From NCBI RefSeq assembly GCF_002585305.1, contig NZ_NUNF01000019.1, positions 24,535 to 35,579 of the forward strand: DNA of 11,045 nucleotides. The letters run 5' to 3'. Source of the DNA: Bacillus sp. AFS037270. Lineage in GTDB: Bacteria; Bacillota; Bacilli; Bacillales_B; DSM-18226. Of this stretch, positions 1-6,461 are shown one piece after another (position 1 is the first letter of the stretch; each line of letters begins with the position of its first letter). The translations under genes were made by a program, and so were the position numbers. The notes below the pieces were generated by a model. That model ran no database searches. It had not been told where the DNA came from and saw only the letters and a list, made by a program, of their open reading frames with translations.

Positions 1-27
1 AAGAAAAACGGATGTGTTATCTATATC

Positions 28-65
28 AGGGAAATCCCCTATTATGCGGGGGAAAAACCCCTAAT
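28..65 (-). terminator. Possible terminator or GC-block structure after the M50 protease gene
   Basis: Alternating G and C blocks lie just past the stop of the protease gene: GGG at 29-31, CCCC at 36-39, GGGGG at 48-52 and CCCC at 58-61. ATTA (41-44) and TAAT (62-65) flank the last G/C pair and extend it, with a 3-nt bulge. Several pairings exclude one another. No clear T-run follows on the minus strand, so an intrinsic terminator is only possible. A second weak hairpin, GACAA/TTGTC, lies at 78-91. Confidence 0.3.
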
Positions 66-94
66 AAAGTTATTTTAGACAAATTCTTGTCACA

Positions 95-1351
95 TTATCT
101 TTGTAAGTATTTTTTTCGCCATGAGTAGAGAAGTAGTGCTAGTCCAATTAATATTTGTAATGAAAATAGGGTAGCATCCCAAAACGGGAGAGAGGTTGAT
201 CCTTCCAAAAATCCAGGGATAATCTTTTTAACTGCAAACAATAGTTGCGGGATATAAAAGAAAGCAAATAAGCTAATTGTCAACACAACTCCAACAAAAT
301 AAAATAAGGAATAAGTAAAGACAGTCTTTTTCTCACCCTCAAAAACCGAATCCTTTGTTTCAATCGTTTTTATAAATGGTAACCTTCTTCTGATCATTTG
401 TTGAGCGTTTTCCATTAAGTTATAGCAGCCAGTAATGCTTTCAAATACATAATAAAGATCTGTTTTCATATATATACAACATTGGTAAACAATACGGAGA
501 ACTGTATTTAATACAACTACATACATTAATCTCGGGAAAATTCCTGATCCACTTACAAAAATGAGCTGACTTATTAAAGCAAAGAATAGGATAACCATAT
601 CAAAACATAAGCCAGCAGTATATATTATATTACGTTCTTTAGAAGGTAGCTTCCAAACAGTGGAGATATCAGACTCAAATACTATTAAAAACAGTCGATG
701 TCCTACATTTAGTTTAGTCGAAAGGTCTTGTGCCCTCATTGCTAATATATGACCGAATTCGTGAACTATCACGGAACAAAAAGTTAGAACAAGAAAAGCT
801 ATAATATTTAAAACCATATAATTAGAAATGAATATATCCTGATAATGAGGAAATAGATTTGGGTGGGAAACTAATAGAAACGTGTTTAAAATGAACAATA
901 TAACATAAAAAAACAGTGCTACCTTATTAAAAAAGAACTTCCCTACCTTTGGTGAAATCCACAAAAATCCTGGATGTGCTTTTTTATTTTCCTTTTGTTT
1001 AGAAACAATCTCTTTTCCATCAATTATTGCAATCAGCTCAAGATTTAAAAGCTGTTTAGCAAAATCAAGAAGGTCCACTTCTTCTTCTGGATACTTTACT
1101 TTCATACGCTGCTCGATATCCCCTAATGAATGACCATTATTTATTAAATCAATTGCCTCAATACAAATCTCTGGCATTTCATAAAACTCACCGGAATTTA
1201 TATCTTCAACAATAAAGTGTATTTTTTCTTTTCTAATATTGATAGGGACTAATGTAAGATTCGAAAAAAGGGTTATATCCAGAGCAAACACCTTCCTAAA
1301 TAGTATAAAATAAATAAGGGATGCAAGCTTTTTTGCTAACACCCCCCCCAT
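95..1351 (-). CDS. M50-family membrane zinc protease with N-terminal PqqD-like (RRE-like) domain
   Basis: A 418-residue polytopic membrane protein. HEFGH at residues 197-201 (preceded by VIV) inside a hydrophobic helix is the M50/site-2-protease zinc motif; D298 in KTDLYY is a candidate third ligand. Residues about 45-112 are soluble and resemble PqqD-like domains: a beta strand, then helices with acidic and leucine-rich spacing, ending LLNLELIAII. In RiPP systems such domains bind leader peptides. About six hydrophobic segments follow. The architecture recalls peptide-processing M50 proteins such as B. subtilis YydH. The gene starts 10 nt after the stop of a 21-codon ORF and is probably coupled to it. 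The start is uncertain: the ATG has only a weak GGAT-type ribosome site and runs straight into a tract of eight G. No radical SAM enzyme or ABC transporter is in the window. Protease class is well supported; substrate is inferred. Confidence 0.85.
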   Translation of the reverse strand: MGGVLAKKLASLIYFILFRKVFALDITLFSNLTLVPINIRKEKIHFIVEDINSGEFYEMPEICIEAIDLINNGHSLGDIEQRMKVKYPEEEVDLLDFAKQLLNLELIAIIDGKEIVSKQKENKKAHPGFLWISPKVGKFFFNKVALFFYVILFILNTFLLVSHPNLFPHYQDIFISNYMVLNIIAFLVLTFCSVIVHEFGHILAMRAQDLSTKLNVGHRLFLIVFESDISTVWKLPSKERNIIYTAGLCFDMVILFFALISQLIFVSGSGIFPRLMYVVVLNTVLRIVYQCCIYMKTDLYYVFESITGCYNLMENAQQMIRRRLPFIKTIETKDSVFEGEKKTVFTYSLFYFVGVVLTISLFAFFYIPQLLFAVKKIIPGFLEGSTSLPFWDATLFSLQILIGLALLLYSWRKKYLQR

Positions 1352-1361
1352 TTTTTATTTA

Positions 1362-1427
1362 TCATCCAAACCAACAAACCCAACATAAACTAGTTGCTTT
1401 AATTTTTTTCAATTTCCGGATTTTCAA
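1362..1427 (-). CDS. Candidate 21-residue precursor or signalling peptide (CWVCWFG C-terminus)
   Basis: A short ORF starting with TTG at 1427-1425 and stopping at TGA (1364-1362). A near-perfect Shine-Dalgarno, TAAGGAGGTGATA (1442-1430), sits 8 nt upstream; it is the best in the window and no other start codon lies at a usable distance. The product has a basic N-terminal half, MKIRKLKKIK, followed by ATSLCWVCWFG: two Cys, two Trp, one Phe and a terminal Gly. A basic leader plus a short hydrophobic Cys/Trp core fits RiPP precursors or short hydrophobic pheromones, but I recognise no known family. The SD lies 4 nt past the stop of the HD-GYP gene, and the RRE-protease gene begins 10 nt after the peptide stop, so all three are probably cotranscribed. 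The alternative is a leader ORF that only couples translation of the protease. Function is inferred. Confidence 0.6.
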   Translation of the reverse strand: MKIRKLKKIKATSLCWVCWFG

Positions 1428-1429
1428 GG

Positions 1430-1442
1430 ATATCACCTCCTT
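1430..1442 (-). promoter_or_regulatory. Strong ribosome binding site for the 21-codon ORF
   Basis: TAAGGAGGTGATA on the minus strand is nearly fully complementary to the 16S rRNA 3' end. It is about 80 nt from the protease ATG, so it cannot serve that start directly. With 8 nt between GGAGG and TTG (1427-1425), it identifies the tiny ORF as the intended product. Confidence 0.8.
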
Positions 1443-1445
1443 AAA

Positions 1446-2627
1446 TTAGTAAATTACAAGATTATTGTTTTCATCAATCGTATTTACAGACCTATCATGG
1501 AGCTCTTTCCATGTTGGATAAACCTGTTTAAATAATTCAACTAATTCAGGATCAAACTGAGTGTCTTTCCCCTCTAATATCCGTTTGTAAGCTTCATCAA
1601 CTGACAATGCATTTCGATAAGATCTATTCGAGGTCATCGCATCAAAGGCATCTGCTATTGCAGCAACCCGAGCCAGAAATGGAATTTCCTCCCCTTTTAA
1701 CTGATCAGGGTAACCATTTCCATCCCATCGTTCATGATGCGAGCGAATAACATCAATACTACTATTTAAACCTACCACCTTTGATACGGCATCTGCCCCA
1801 ACACTTGTGTGGGATTTAATTATTTCATACTCTTGATTTGTTAGCCTAGTTGGTTTCATTAATATTTGATCTGGAATGTGAATTTTTCCTATATCATGAA
1901 GTAAACAAGCAAATTCAAAATCCTTTAGTTCCTTTTCTTTATATTTCTGAGTAGCTTTTGCTAGCTCTAATGCATACCCTGCGACACGTTCACTATGTCC
2001 TCTTGTATATGGATCCTTAAGTTCAAGTGTTGCAATTACTCCCTTTACAAGACCAGTTAATTGTTGATCATAAGATGATTTTATTGCATTCACATAAGAT
2101 TGAAATCTTGATAATAAAATAAATGAAAAAACGGAAAGTGTGACCGCTAAAATAATGCCTATGACTACATTTGGTGGGTTAATAACTAGTCCCACTATCA
2201 TATATTTCAATATGATTCCACACGAAACAACTATCACAAAAGGTTTACTAACGAAAATTGCTGAGAGTAACAGCCAAAAGATTTCTACGGCACTACCACC
2301 AGGATATTTGGAGGGGTCTCCCACGTAAGTCACTAAATCATTTATTAATGAAATAAAAGTATAGGTTAAAAAGTAAATATATTTAATATAATGTGTTTTT
2401 TGTTTCTTGTTTAAATAGTGTGCCACCGGCAGTAATGCAATCGTTAATAAATATAACCAGTATATAAGACTTTCTGGGCCATCCTCTAATTCTGTATTAC
2501 GTCTAGAGATGAAAGAATAAATGATATCAAAAGCAATAGATATTATATAGAATAAAACCAAAAACCATTTTACCGTTCGAGTTTCAGCATTTCTTAAATT
2601 AGGATCAATTGTTGGTTGTTTTTTCAT
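1446..2627 (-). CDS. Membrane HD-GYP domain protein, probable c-di-GMP phosphodiesterase
   Basis: A 393-residue protein with about six TM helices (residues 20-175) and a cytoplasmic HD-GYP domain (about 190-375). The HD-GYP signature is complete: H211 (GHSERV), HDIGK at 244-248, H273, HHERWDGNGYP at 297-307 and D326. This family hydrolyses cyclic di-GMP at a metal centre, so the expected role is lowering c-di-GMP in response to a signal at the membrane. The N-terminal module is homologous to that of the adjacent histidine kinase; matching blocks are IKYIY, YVG, VEIF, IFV, GIILKY and RFQSYV. The ATG has an AGAGG ribosome site 8 nt upstream. A 225-bp gap separates it from the kinase. TATAAT boxes at 2730-2725 and 2685-2680 could be promoters, but no well-spaced -35 is visible. 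The stop lies 4 nt before the SD of the tiny peptide ORF. Confidence 0.9.
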   Translation of the reverse strand: MKKQPTIDPNLRNAETRTVKWFLVLFYIISIAFDIIYSFISRRNTELEDGPESLIYWLYLLTIALLPVAHYLNKKQKTHYIKYIYFLTYTFISLINDLVTYVGDPSKYPGGSAVEIFWLLLSAIFVSKPFVIVVSCGIILKYMIVGLVINPPNVVIGIILAVTLSVFSFILLSRFQSYVNAIKSSYDQQLTGLVKGVIATLELKDPYTRGHSERVAGYALELAKATQKYKEKELKDFEFACLLHDIGKIHIPDQILMKPTRLTNQEYEIIKSHTSVGADAVSKVVGLNSSIDVIRSHHERWDGNGYPDQLKGEEIPFLARVAAIADAFDAMTSNRSYRNALSVDEAYKRILEGKDTQFDPELVELFKQVYPTWKELHDRSVNTIDENNNLVIY

Positions 2628-2852
2628 TTGGTAAACCTCTCGTAAGGATTATAAAATATTCTCCTTTTAGGTAGTAAGTATTATATTGACGAACTGAAAG
2701 CTATTTTTGTTGACACTTTCCTACATTATAAAACATTTAAATTAATTTAAGTACAATAAATCAAGTCGATTTATGAATAAATAAGAAATATTTTTAGGTT
2801 AAATGTAAAAAATGTTCTTTTTTTCTAACAAGTTAAAAAATTTAGTTAACCA

Positions 2853-4094
2853 TTAATTTCCTTTATTATTAATCGGTAAAATAACTTTGATTTTAGTTCC
2901 CTCTTTTAAGAAACTTTCGATCTTAATTTCCCCTAGATGATCTTTTATAATTTGGTTAGTAACCATTAAACCTAAACCTGTTCCATCCTTTTTTGTAGTG
3001 AAAAAAGGTTCACCAAGATTTAAGATGTCTTCTTCAGCAATCCCCATACCTTCATCCTTAATTGAAATTAATAATTTCTGCTGTTTTTCAAAAACCTTTA
3101 CTTGAATTTGAATCCGGCCGCCTTCAGGCATCGATTCAATTGCATTTTTTATTAGATTAATAAAAACTTGTTTTAGTTGTTTTTCATCACAATCAAGCGG
3201 GGGCAATGGTCCAGCAATAACAGTTTCGACAGTTACACCTTGTCTTTCAGCCTGCTGCTGGGTAATCGATAGGGTATAGGCAATAATTTCCTCAATGCTT
3301 GCCTTTTCATATTTAATTTTTTTTGGTTTTCCTATATACATAAGGTCATCAACAATTGAGTTGATGCGGTCGATTTCCTCAATCATAATTGGAAAATAGT
3401 TATTAGTATTTGGATAGTTTTCCTGCTGGAACTGAGTAAATCCTTTTAATGCTGCCAGAGGGTTCCGAATTTCATGACCAATAGCTGCTGCCATTTGACC
3501 AATCACCGCGAGTTTCTCCTTTTTCTTTAGTTCCTCGTAAACATCAGTTAACGAATGAATGTAAGAATAAAACCTTACCAAAACAGTTAGAGCAATTCCT
3601 GATAAAATTAAGTAAAGTAATATGGGAAAAACAACATTGATATCCTGCAGGATTAGACCTATTAATATATATTTCCCAATGATTCCTATCGCAGTAAACC
3701 AAAAGTACTTCTTATTTACAAATATAGGTGCAAATAGAATACAGAGGACCTCTACTATATTCCCAGTTGCAAAATGATGATTTGTTCCAATATACCTAAT
3801 AAAGTTATCTATAATATCAATCATTAGGAAGGCAGTTAAATATAGATATTTAATTAAGAAAATCTTCCCTTTTTTGAATTGGTAAACAGCCAAAAAAAGG
3901 GGTAACAACATTAAAAAATATAAAGATAGTCCTAAACCATCTCTGGAAACTTCAACACTGCCACCAATGTATAACCTAATATAGTAGTAATACACATCCC
4001 AAACATAAAAAAGCAGGTTAAATAAACATAAAAAAAGGATTACCGCTTTTTTTTCTTCAGCAAATAATCTAAGATTATTGCTACCTTTTTTCAT
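2853..4094 (-). CDS. Membrane sensor histidine kinase, sporulation-kinase-like
   Basis: A 413-residue kinase. About six TM helices span residues 15-180, with no recognisable PAS domain. The DHp H-box GHEIRNPLAALKGF has the phosphoacceptor H207. The ATPase domain shows the N-box around N313 and N317 (NLIKNAIE), the G1 box DEGMGI at 347-352, the F-box FFTT at 364-367 and the G2 box GTGLGL at 371-376. The H-box resembles Bacillus phosphorelay kinases (KinB and KinD type) that phosphorylate Spo0F. No response regulator gene is adjacent, which fits an orphan kinase feeding a phosphorelay; this is inference. The input module is homologous to that of the downstream HD-GYP protein. The ATG has an AAGGAG site 8 nt upstream. 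I found no convincing sigma-A promoter in the 137 bases between the start and the permease terminator. Confidence 0.9.
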   Translation of the reverse strand: MKKGSNNLRLFAEEKKAVILFLCLFNLLFYVWDVYYYYIRLYIGGSVEVSRDGLGLSLYFLMLLPLFLAVYQFKKGKIFLIKYLYLTAFLMIDIIDNFIRYIGTNHHFATGNIVEVLCILFAPIFVNKKYFWFTAIGIIGKYILIGLILQDINVVFPILLYLILSGIALTVLVRFYSYIHSLTDVYEELKKKEKLAVIGQMAAAIGHEIRNPLAALKGFTQFQQENYPNTNNYFPIMIEEIDRINSIVDDLMYIGKPKKIKYEKASIEEIIAYTLSITQQQAERQGVTVETVIAGPLPPLDCDEKQLKQVFINLIKNAIESMPEGGRIQIQVKVFEKQQKLLISIKDEGMGIAEEDILNLGEPFFTTKKDGTGLGLMVTNQIIKDHLGEIKIESFLKEGTKIKVILPINNKGN

Positions 4095-4231
4095 ATAGCT
4101 AACTCCTTAATATTTAAATAATAATAGATCAAACTAGTTCTCTACTCCTATTCTACCATCTTTCACGAATCCAAATGACAATATTTTTCTTTACTCGATA
4201 ATTTACGACAATATTCGATAAAATTATAACA

Positions 4232-4263
4232 AAAAAGAACTTGCCAAAAAGCAAGTTCTTTTT
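4232..4263 (-). terminator. Intrinsic terminator of the amino acid permease gene
   Basis: A perfect 12-bp stem pairs 4233-4244 (AAAAGAACTTGC) with 4251-4262, with a 6-nt loop. On the minus strand it is followed by a T-run. It begins 9 nt past the permease stop and separates the permease from the kinase gene. The A/T-rich ends make it potentially bidirectional. Confidence 0.85.
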
Positions 4264-4271
4264 CCTGTTGA

Positions 4272-5687
4272 CTAGCTGACTTTCTCCATGCGCTTAGCTT
4301 TATCATTTAGCGTTGAATGCCTGCGTCCATATCCGAAGTAAACAAATAATCCAATTACTAACCAAACAGCGAAACTGATCCAGGATAGAGCTGGAAGCTG
4401 AAGAGCTAAATATCCGCAGAATAAGAAAGCAAGAATCGGGATATATGGTACAAATGGTACACGGAAACCGGTTTTTGGGGTCTGCTTGTTCTTACGCAGA
4501 TACAATATTCCAATCGAAACCGTCATAAAGGCAAACAAGGTACCAATATTTACTAACTCTGCAAGTCTTCCTAACGGAACTAATCCTGCGAAGATTGATA
4601 CTAATATACAGGTGATCCAAGAATTTATCATTGGTGTTTGTTTCTTTTTATCTACTCTAGAGAATACCTTTGGCAGTAATCCGTCACGGCTGATTGCATA
4701 GAATAAACGTGTTTGTCCATAAACCATTACTAATAATACGGTAGTAATACCGGCAAGTGCTCCTATTGAAATGAAACCTGCTACCCAATCCTGGTGAATA
4801 TAGTTAAGAGCAAAAGCCACTGGGTTTTTAACATTTAGCTGTTGATAAGGAACAATCCCTGTTAAAATGCCCGATACAACGATGTATAAAACCGTACAAA
4901 CTAATAAAGAGGCAATGATACCAATCGGCATATTTTTCTGTGGATTTCTTACTTCTTCTGCTGCAGTTGATACCGCGTCAAAGCCGATATAAGCAAAGAA
5001 TACAGTGGCTGCACCAGTTGTCACACCAGAGAATCCAAACGGCATAAACGGAGTCCAATTTCCTGGTTTTACGTACCATACTCCAACAGCAATAAATAAT
5101 ACAACAACTGCCAGCTTGATCATAACCATAATAGTATTTAATCGAGCAGACTTCTTTACACCTTGTGTTAGTAACATTGTGATAATGAAAATAATTAAGA
5201 TTGCAGGAACATCAATATAGGTTCCATTTGCAGGATTATAAGCACTTGTGATTGCTTTAGGAAAATGAATTCCAAACCCTGCTAATAGTCCTTGGAAATA
5301 ACCTGACCAGCCACTCGCAACTGCGGATGAGGCTAAACCATATTCAAGGATCAAATCCCAACCAAGTATCCATGCAATTAATTCGCCAAAGGTAGCATAG
5401 CTGTAAGTATAGGCGCTTCCTGATACCGGAACTGTTGAAGCAAATTCCGCATAACATAGTGCTGCAAATACACAGGCCAAACCTGATAAGATAAAGGATA
5501 GGATTAATGCAGGACCTGCATGCTCAGCAGCAGCTACTCCTGTAAGGACAAATATACCTGTGCCAATGATAGCCCCAATCCCGAGCATGGATAAATCGAA
5601 TGCACCCAACTCTTTTTTTAACTTTACGTCTTTTTGACCAACATCTTGAATAAGCTGTTGGATTGATTTTTTCCTAAATAAATCCAT
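4272..5687 (-). CDS. APC-superfamily amino acid permease (YfnA / YhdG-BcaP-like)
   Basis: A 471-residue, 12-TM amino acid/proton symporter of the cationic amino acid transporter branch. The TM1 motif GIGAIIGTGIFVLTG is at residues 36-50, the conserved TM3 region at 78-117 includes CYAEF and ILGWDLILEYG, and SRDGLLPKVF is present in the second half. Length and sequence agree with Bacillus YfnA and YhdG (BcaP, branched-chain amino acids), and I cannot decide the substrate between them. The ATG has an AAGGGGG ribosome site 7 nt upstream. A probable promoter and three CodY-box-like palindromes precede it, implying repression when branched-chain amino acids and GTP are plentiful. Monocistronic: it has its own terminator. 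Confidence 0.88.
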   Translation of the reverse strand: MDLFRKKSIQQLIQDVGQKDVKLKKELGAFDLSMLGIGAIIGTGIFVLTGVAAAEHAGPALILSFILSGLACVFAALCYAEFASTVPVSGSAYTYSYATFGELIAWILGWDLILEYGLASSAVASGWSGYFQGLLAGFGIHFPKAITSAYNPANGTYIDVPAILIIFIITMLLTQGVKKSARLNTIMVMIKLAVVVLFIAVGVWYVKPGNWTPFMPFGFSGVTTGAATVFFAYIGFDAVSTAAEEVRNPQKNMPIGIIASLLVCTVLYIVVSGILTGIVPYQQLNVKNPVAFALNYIHQDWVAGFISIGALAGITTVLLVMVYGQTRLFYAISRDGLLPKVFSRVDKKKQTPMINSWITCILVSIFAGLVPLGRLAELVNIGTLFAFMTVSIGILYLRKNKQTPKTGFRVPFVPYIPILAFLFCGYLALQLPALSWISFAVWLVIGLFVYFGYGRRHSTLNDKAKRMEKVS

Positions 5688-5706
5688 TATATAACCCCCT
5701 TGGGTT

Positions 5707-5730
5707 TAATTTCTGAAATTTCTGAAAAGA
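5707..5730 (-). promoter_or_regulatory. Two overlapping CodY-like boxes in the permease leader
   Basis: Two tandem copies of TTTCTGAAA (5710-5718 and 5719-5727, plus strand) form 15-mers at 5707-5721 and 5716-5730. Each matches the CodY consensus AATTTTCWGAAAATT at 12 of 15 positions. They overlap by 6 nt, an arrangement known for CodY targets. They lie downstream of the predicted transcription start and upstream of the ribosome site. Confidence 0.65.
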
Positions 5731-5754
5731 CGGCCCAAAAACTTATATTTGAAT

Positions 5755-5784
5755 AGTATAATGATTTTTCAGAAAAAGCAATAA
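5755..5784 (-). promoter_or_regulatory. Probable permease promoter with a third CodY-like box in the spacer
   Basis: On the minus strand TTATTG (5784-5779) and TATACT (5760-5755) are separated by 18 nt. The -35 is weak; a TTGCTT with TACTAT at 17 nt overlaps it. The spacer holds the palindrome TTTTTCAGAAAAA (5765-5777), which matches the CodY box at 12 of 15 positions. A repressor bound there would block RNA polymerase directly. Confidence 0.45.
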
Positions 5785-5789
5785 ATTTT

Positions 5790-6026
5790 AAAAAAATATA
5801 TTATTTCAAAATAGTTCCAATACAAAAATTCCCACAAAAAAGCATTTATACAACTTAATTTTCACTATATCCACATGTTTTACTTGTTGGTTTCATTATT
5901 TCAAAAAAGTAATTTTTGTATTTTAAAGAAACGTTAGTAAAAATGGTTAGCTCTTACCACTTATGCCATTTCAAGTGTGCAAGTTATGTTTTAAATTAGA
6001 ACAATAACCATTACATCACCAATATT
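5790..6026. other. AT-rich spacer with no recognised gene
   Basis: This stretch lies between the permease promoter and the plus-strand promoter at 6029. I found no ORF with a credible ribosome site, no strong hairpin and no known riboswitch core on either strand. Confidence 0.5.
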
Positions 6027-6028
6027 TC

Positions 6029-6057
6029 TTGACAGATCGATTAAAACAGTGTATTAT
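6029..6057 (+). promoter_or_regulatory. Near-consensus sigma-A promoter driving a non-coding transcript
   Basis: TTGACA (6029-6034), a 17-nt spacer and TATTAT (6052-6057) make the best promoter in the window. It points to the right, where there is no plus-strand protein gene for more than 3 kb. The expected start is around G6066. Confidence 0.8.
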
Positions 6058-6065
6058 TAATTTTT

Positions 6066-6412
6066 GTGCTCCAAAAATAAAGAGTAACTTGTAATAGATA
6101 AGATAATGCAATGTAAGAATTTTTTTCTGGCATTCTGCTTATGTTTTAAGATAAAAACTTATTCACACTGGATCGGCTTCGGAGCCGTTAGGATGTAAGA
6201 GAGGTAGGGCTTACGTCGTTTAGGTATAAAACCATCAGGTGGAAGAATAACCGCGGCAAACTTGTTTTTATTAAACAATTACAATAAATGGAATTTTTAC
6301 CTTGCAATGGCTGATATTAAATGACAACAACCATTCACAAGTTACAATAGATTCTTAACTAAATGAATCTTCTTTAAAAGAAGGCAGAGGGATTTCCCCT
6401 CTGCCTTCGCCC
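6066..6412 (+). ncRNA. Candidate structured non-coding RNA, about 350 nt, unrecognised
   Basis: The segment runs from a strong sigma-A promoter to a 12-bp terminator-like hairpin. A closing stem pairs GTAACTTGT (6084-6092) perfectly with ACAAGTTAC (6337-6345). Nested inside, ATAAAAAC (6151-6158) pairs with GTTTTTAT (6264-6271), extended past a 2-nt bulge by TTTA (6145-6148) with TAAA (6272-6275). Within that are CGGCT-TCGG-AGCCG (6174-6187), an 8-bp hairpin GATGTAAG/CTTACGTC (6192-6199/6210-6217) with a purine-rich 10-nt loop, and two short GGT/ACC pairs. Side hairpins lie at 6106-6134 (AATGC/GCATT) and 6306-6335 (AATGG/CCATT). The central part is clearly more GC-rich than its surroundings. 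It matches no riboswitch, 6S, tmRNA or RNase P signature that I know. No good ribosome site or long ORF is present. Function unknown. Confidence 0.55.
6380..6408. terminator. Strong hairpin closing the ncRNA candidate
   Basis: GAAGGCAGAGGG (6380-6391) pairs perfectly with CCCTCTGCCTTC (6397-6408) around a 5-nt loop. On the plus strand it is followed by GCCCAATTTT, a poor U-tract. On the minus strand TTTTAAAG follows, so it may also back up termination of the C39-like gene. The direction is therefore not certain. Confidence 0.65.
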
Positions 6413-6424
6413 AATTTTACCAAT

Positions 6425-6461
6425 AAAAAATGTCCTGTATTCAAAATACATGACATTTTTT
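6425..6461 (-). terminator. Terminator of the C39-like gene
   Basis: An AAAAAATGTC/GACATTTTTT stem continues inward as TGTAT/ATACA after one mismatch, with a 5-nt loop. It overlaps the stop codon of the gene and ends in six T on the minus strand. The symmetry means it could work in both directions and also stop the plus-strand RNA. Confidence 0.75.

Noticed and set aside
2140..2328. Plus-strand ORF of 62 codons opposite the HD-GYP gene, and similar ones opposite the permease, C39-like and ThrE genes
   Set aside because: They are antisense to well-supported domains, have no ribosome sites and show no protein-like features.
2655..2666. AAAAGGAGAAT ribosome-site-like sequence upstream of the HD-GYP gene (minus strand)
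   Set aside because: No ATG, GTG or TTG lies at a suitable distance; the HD-GYP start has its own AGAGG site.
2710..2730. TTGACA on the plus strand between the kinase and the HD-GYP gene
   Set aside because: The only TATAAA-like box lies 11 nt away, too close for sigma-A, and no plus-strand gene follows.
6106..6198. 30-codon hydrophobic ORF on the plus strand inside the ncRNA candidate (starts MQCKNFFLAF)
   Set aside because: No Shine-Dalgarno at a usable distance, and the segment is better explained by RNA stems; kept only as a remote possibility.
6236..6256. Resemblance to the T-box antiterminator motif (AGGTGG ... ACCGCGG, plus strand)
   Set aside because: The T-box bulge motif is contiguous (AGGGTGGNACCGCG). 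Here the halves are separated by seven extra bases, and no plus-strand amino acid or tRNA synthetase gene follows.
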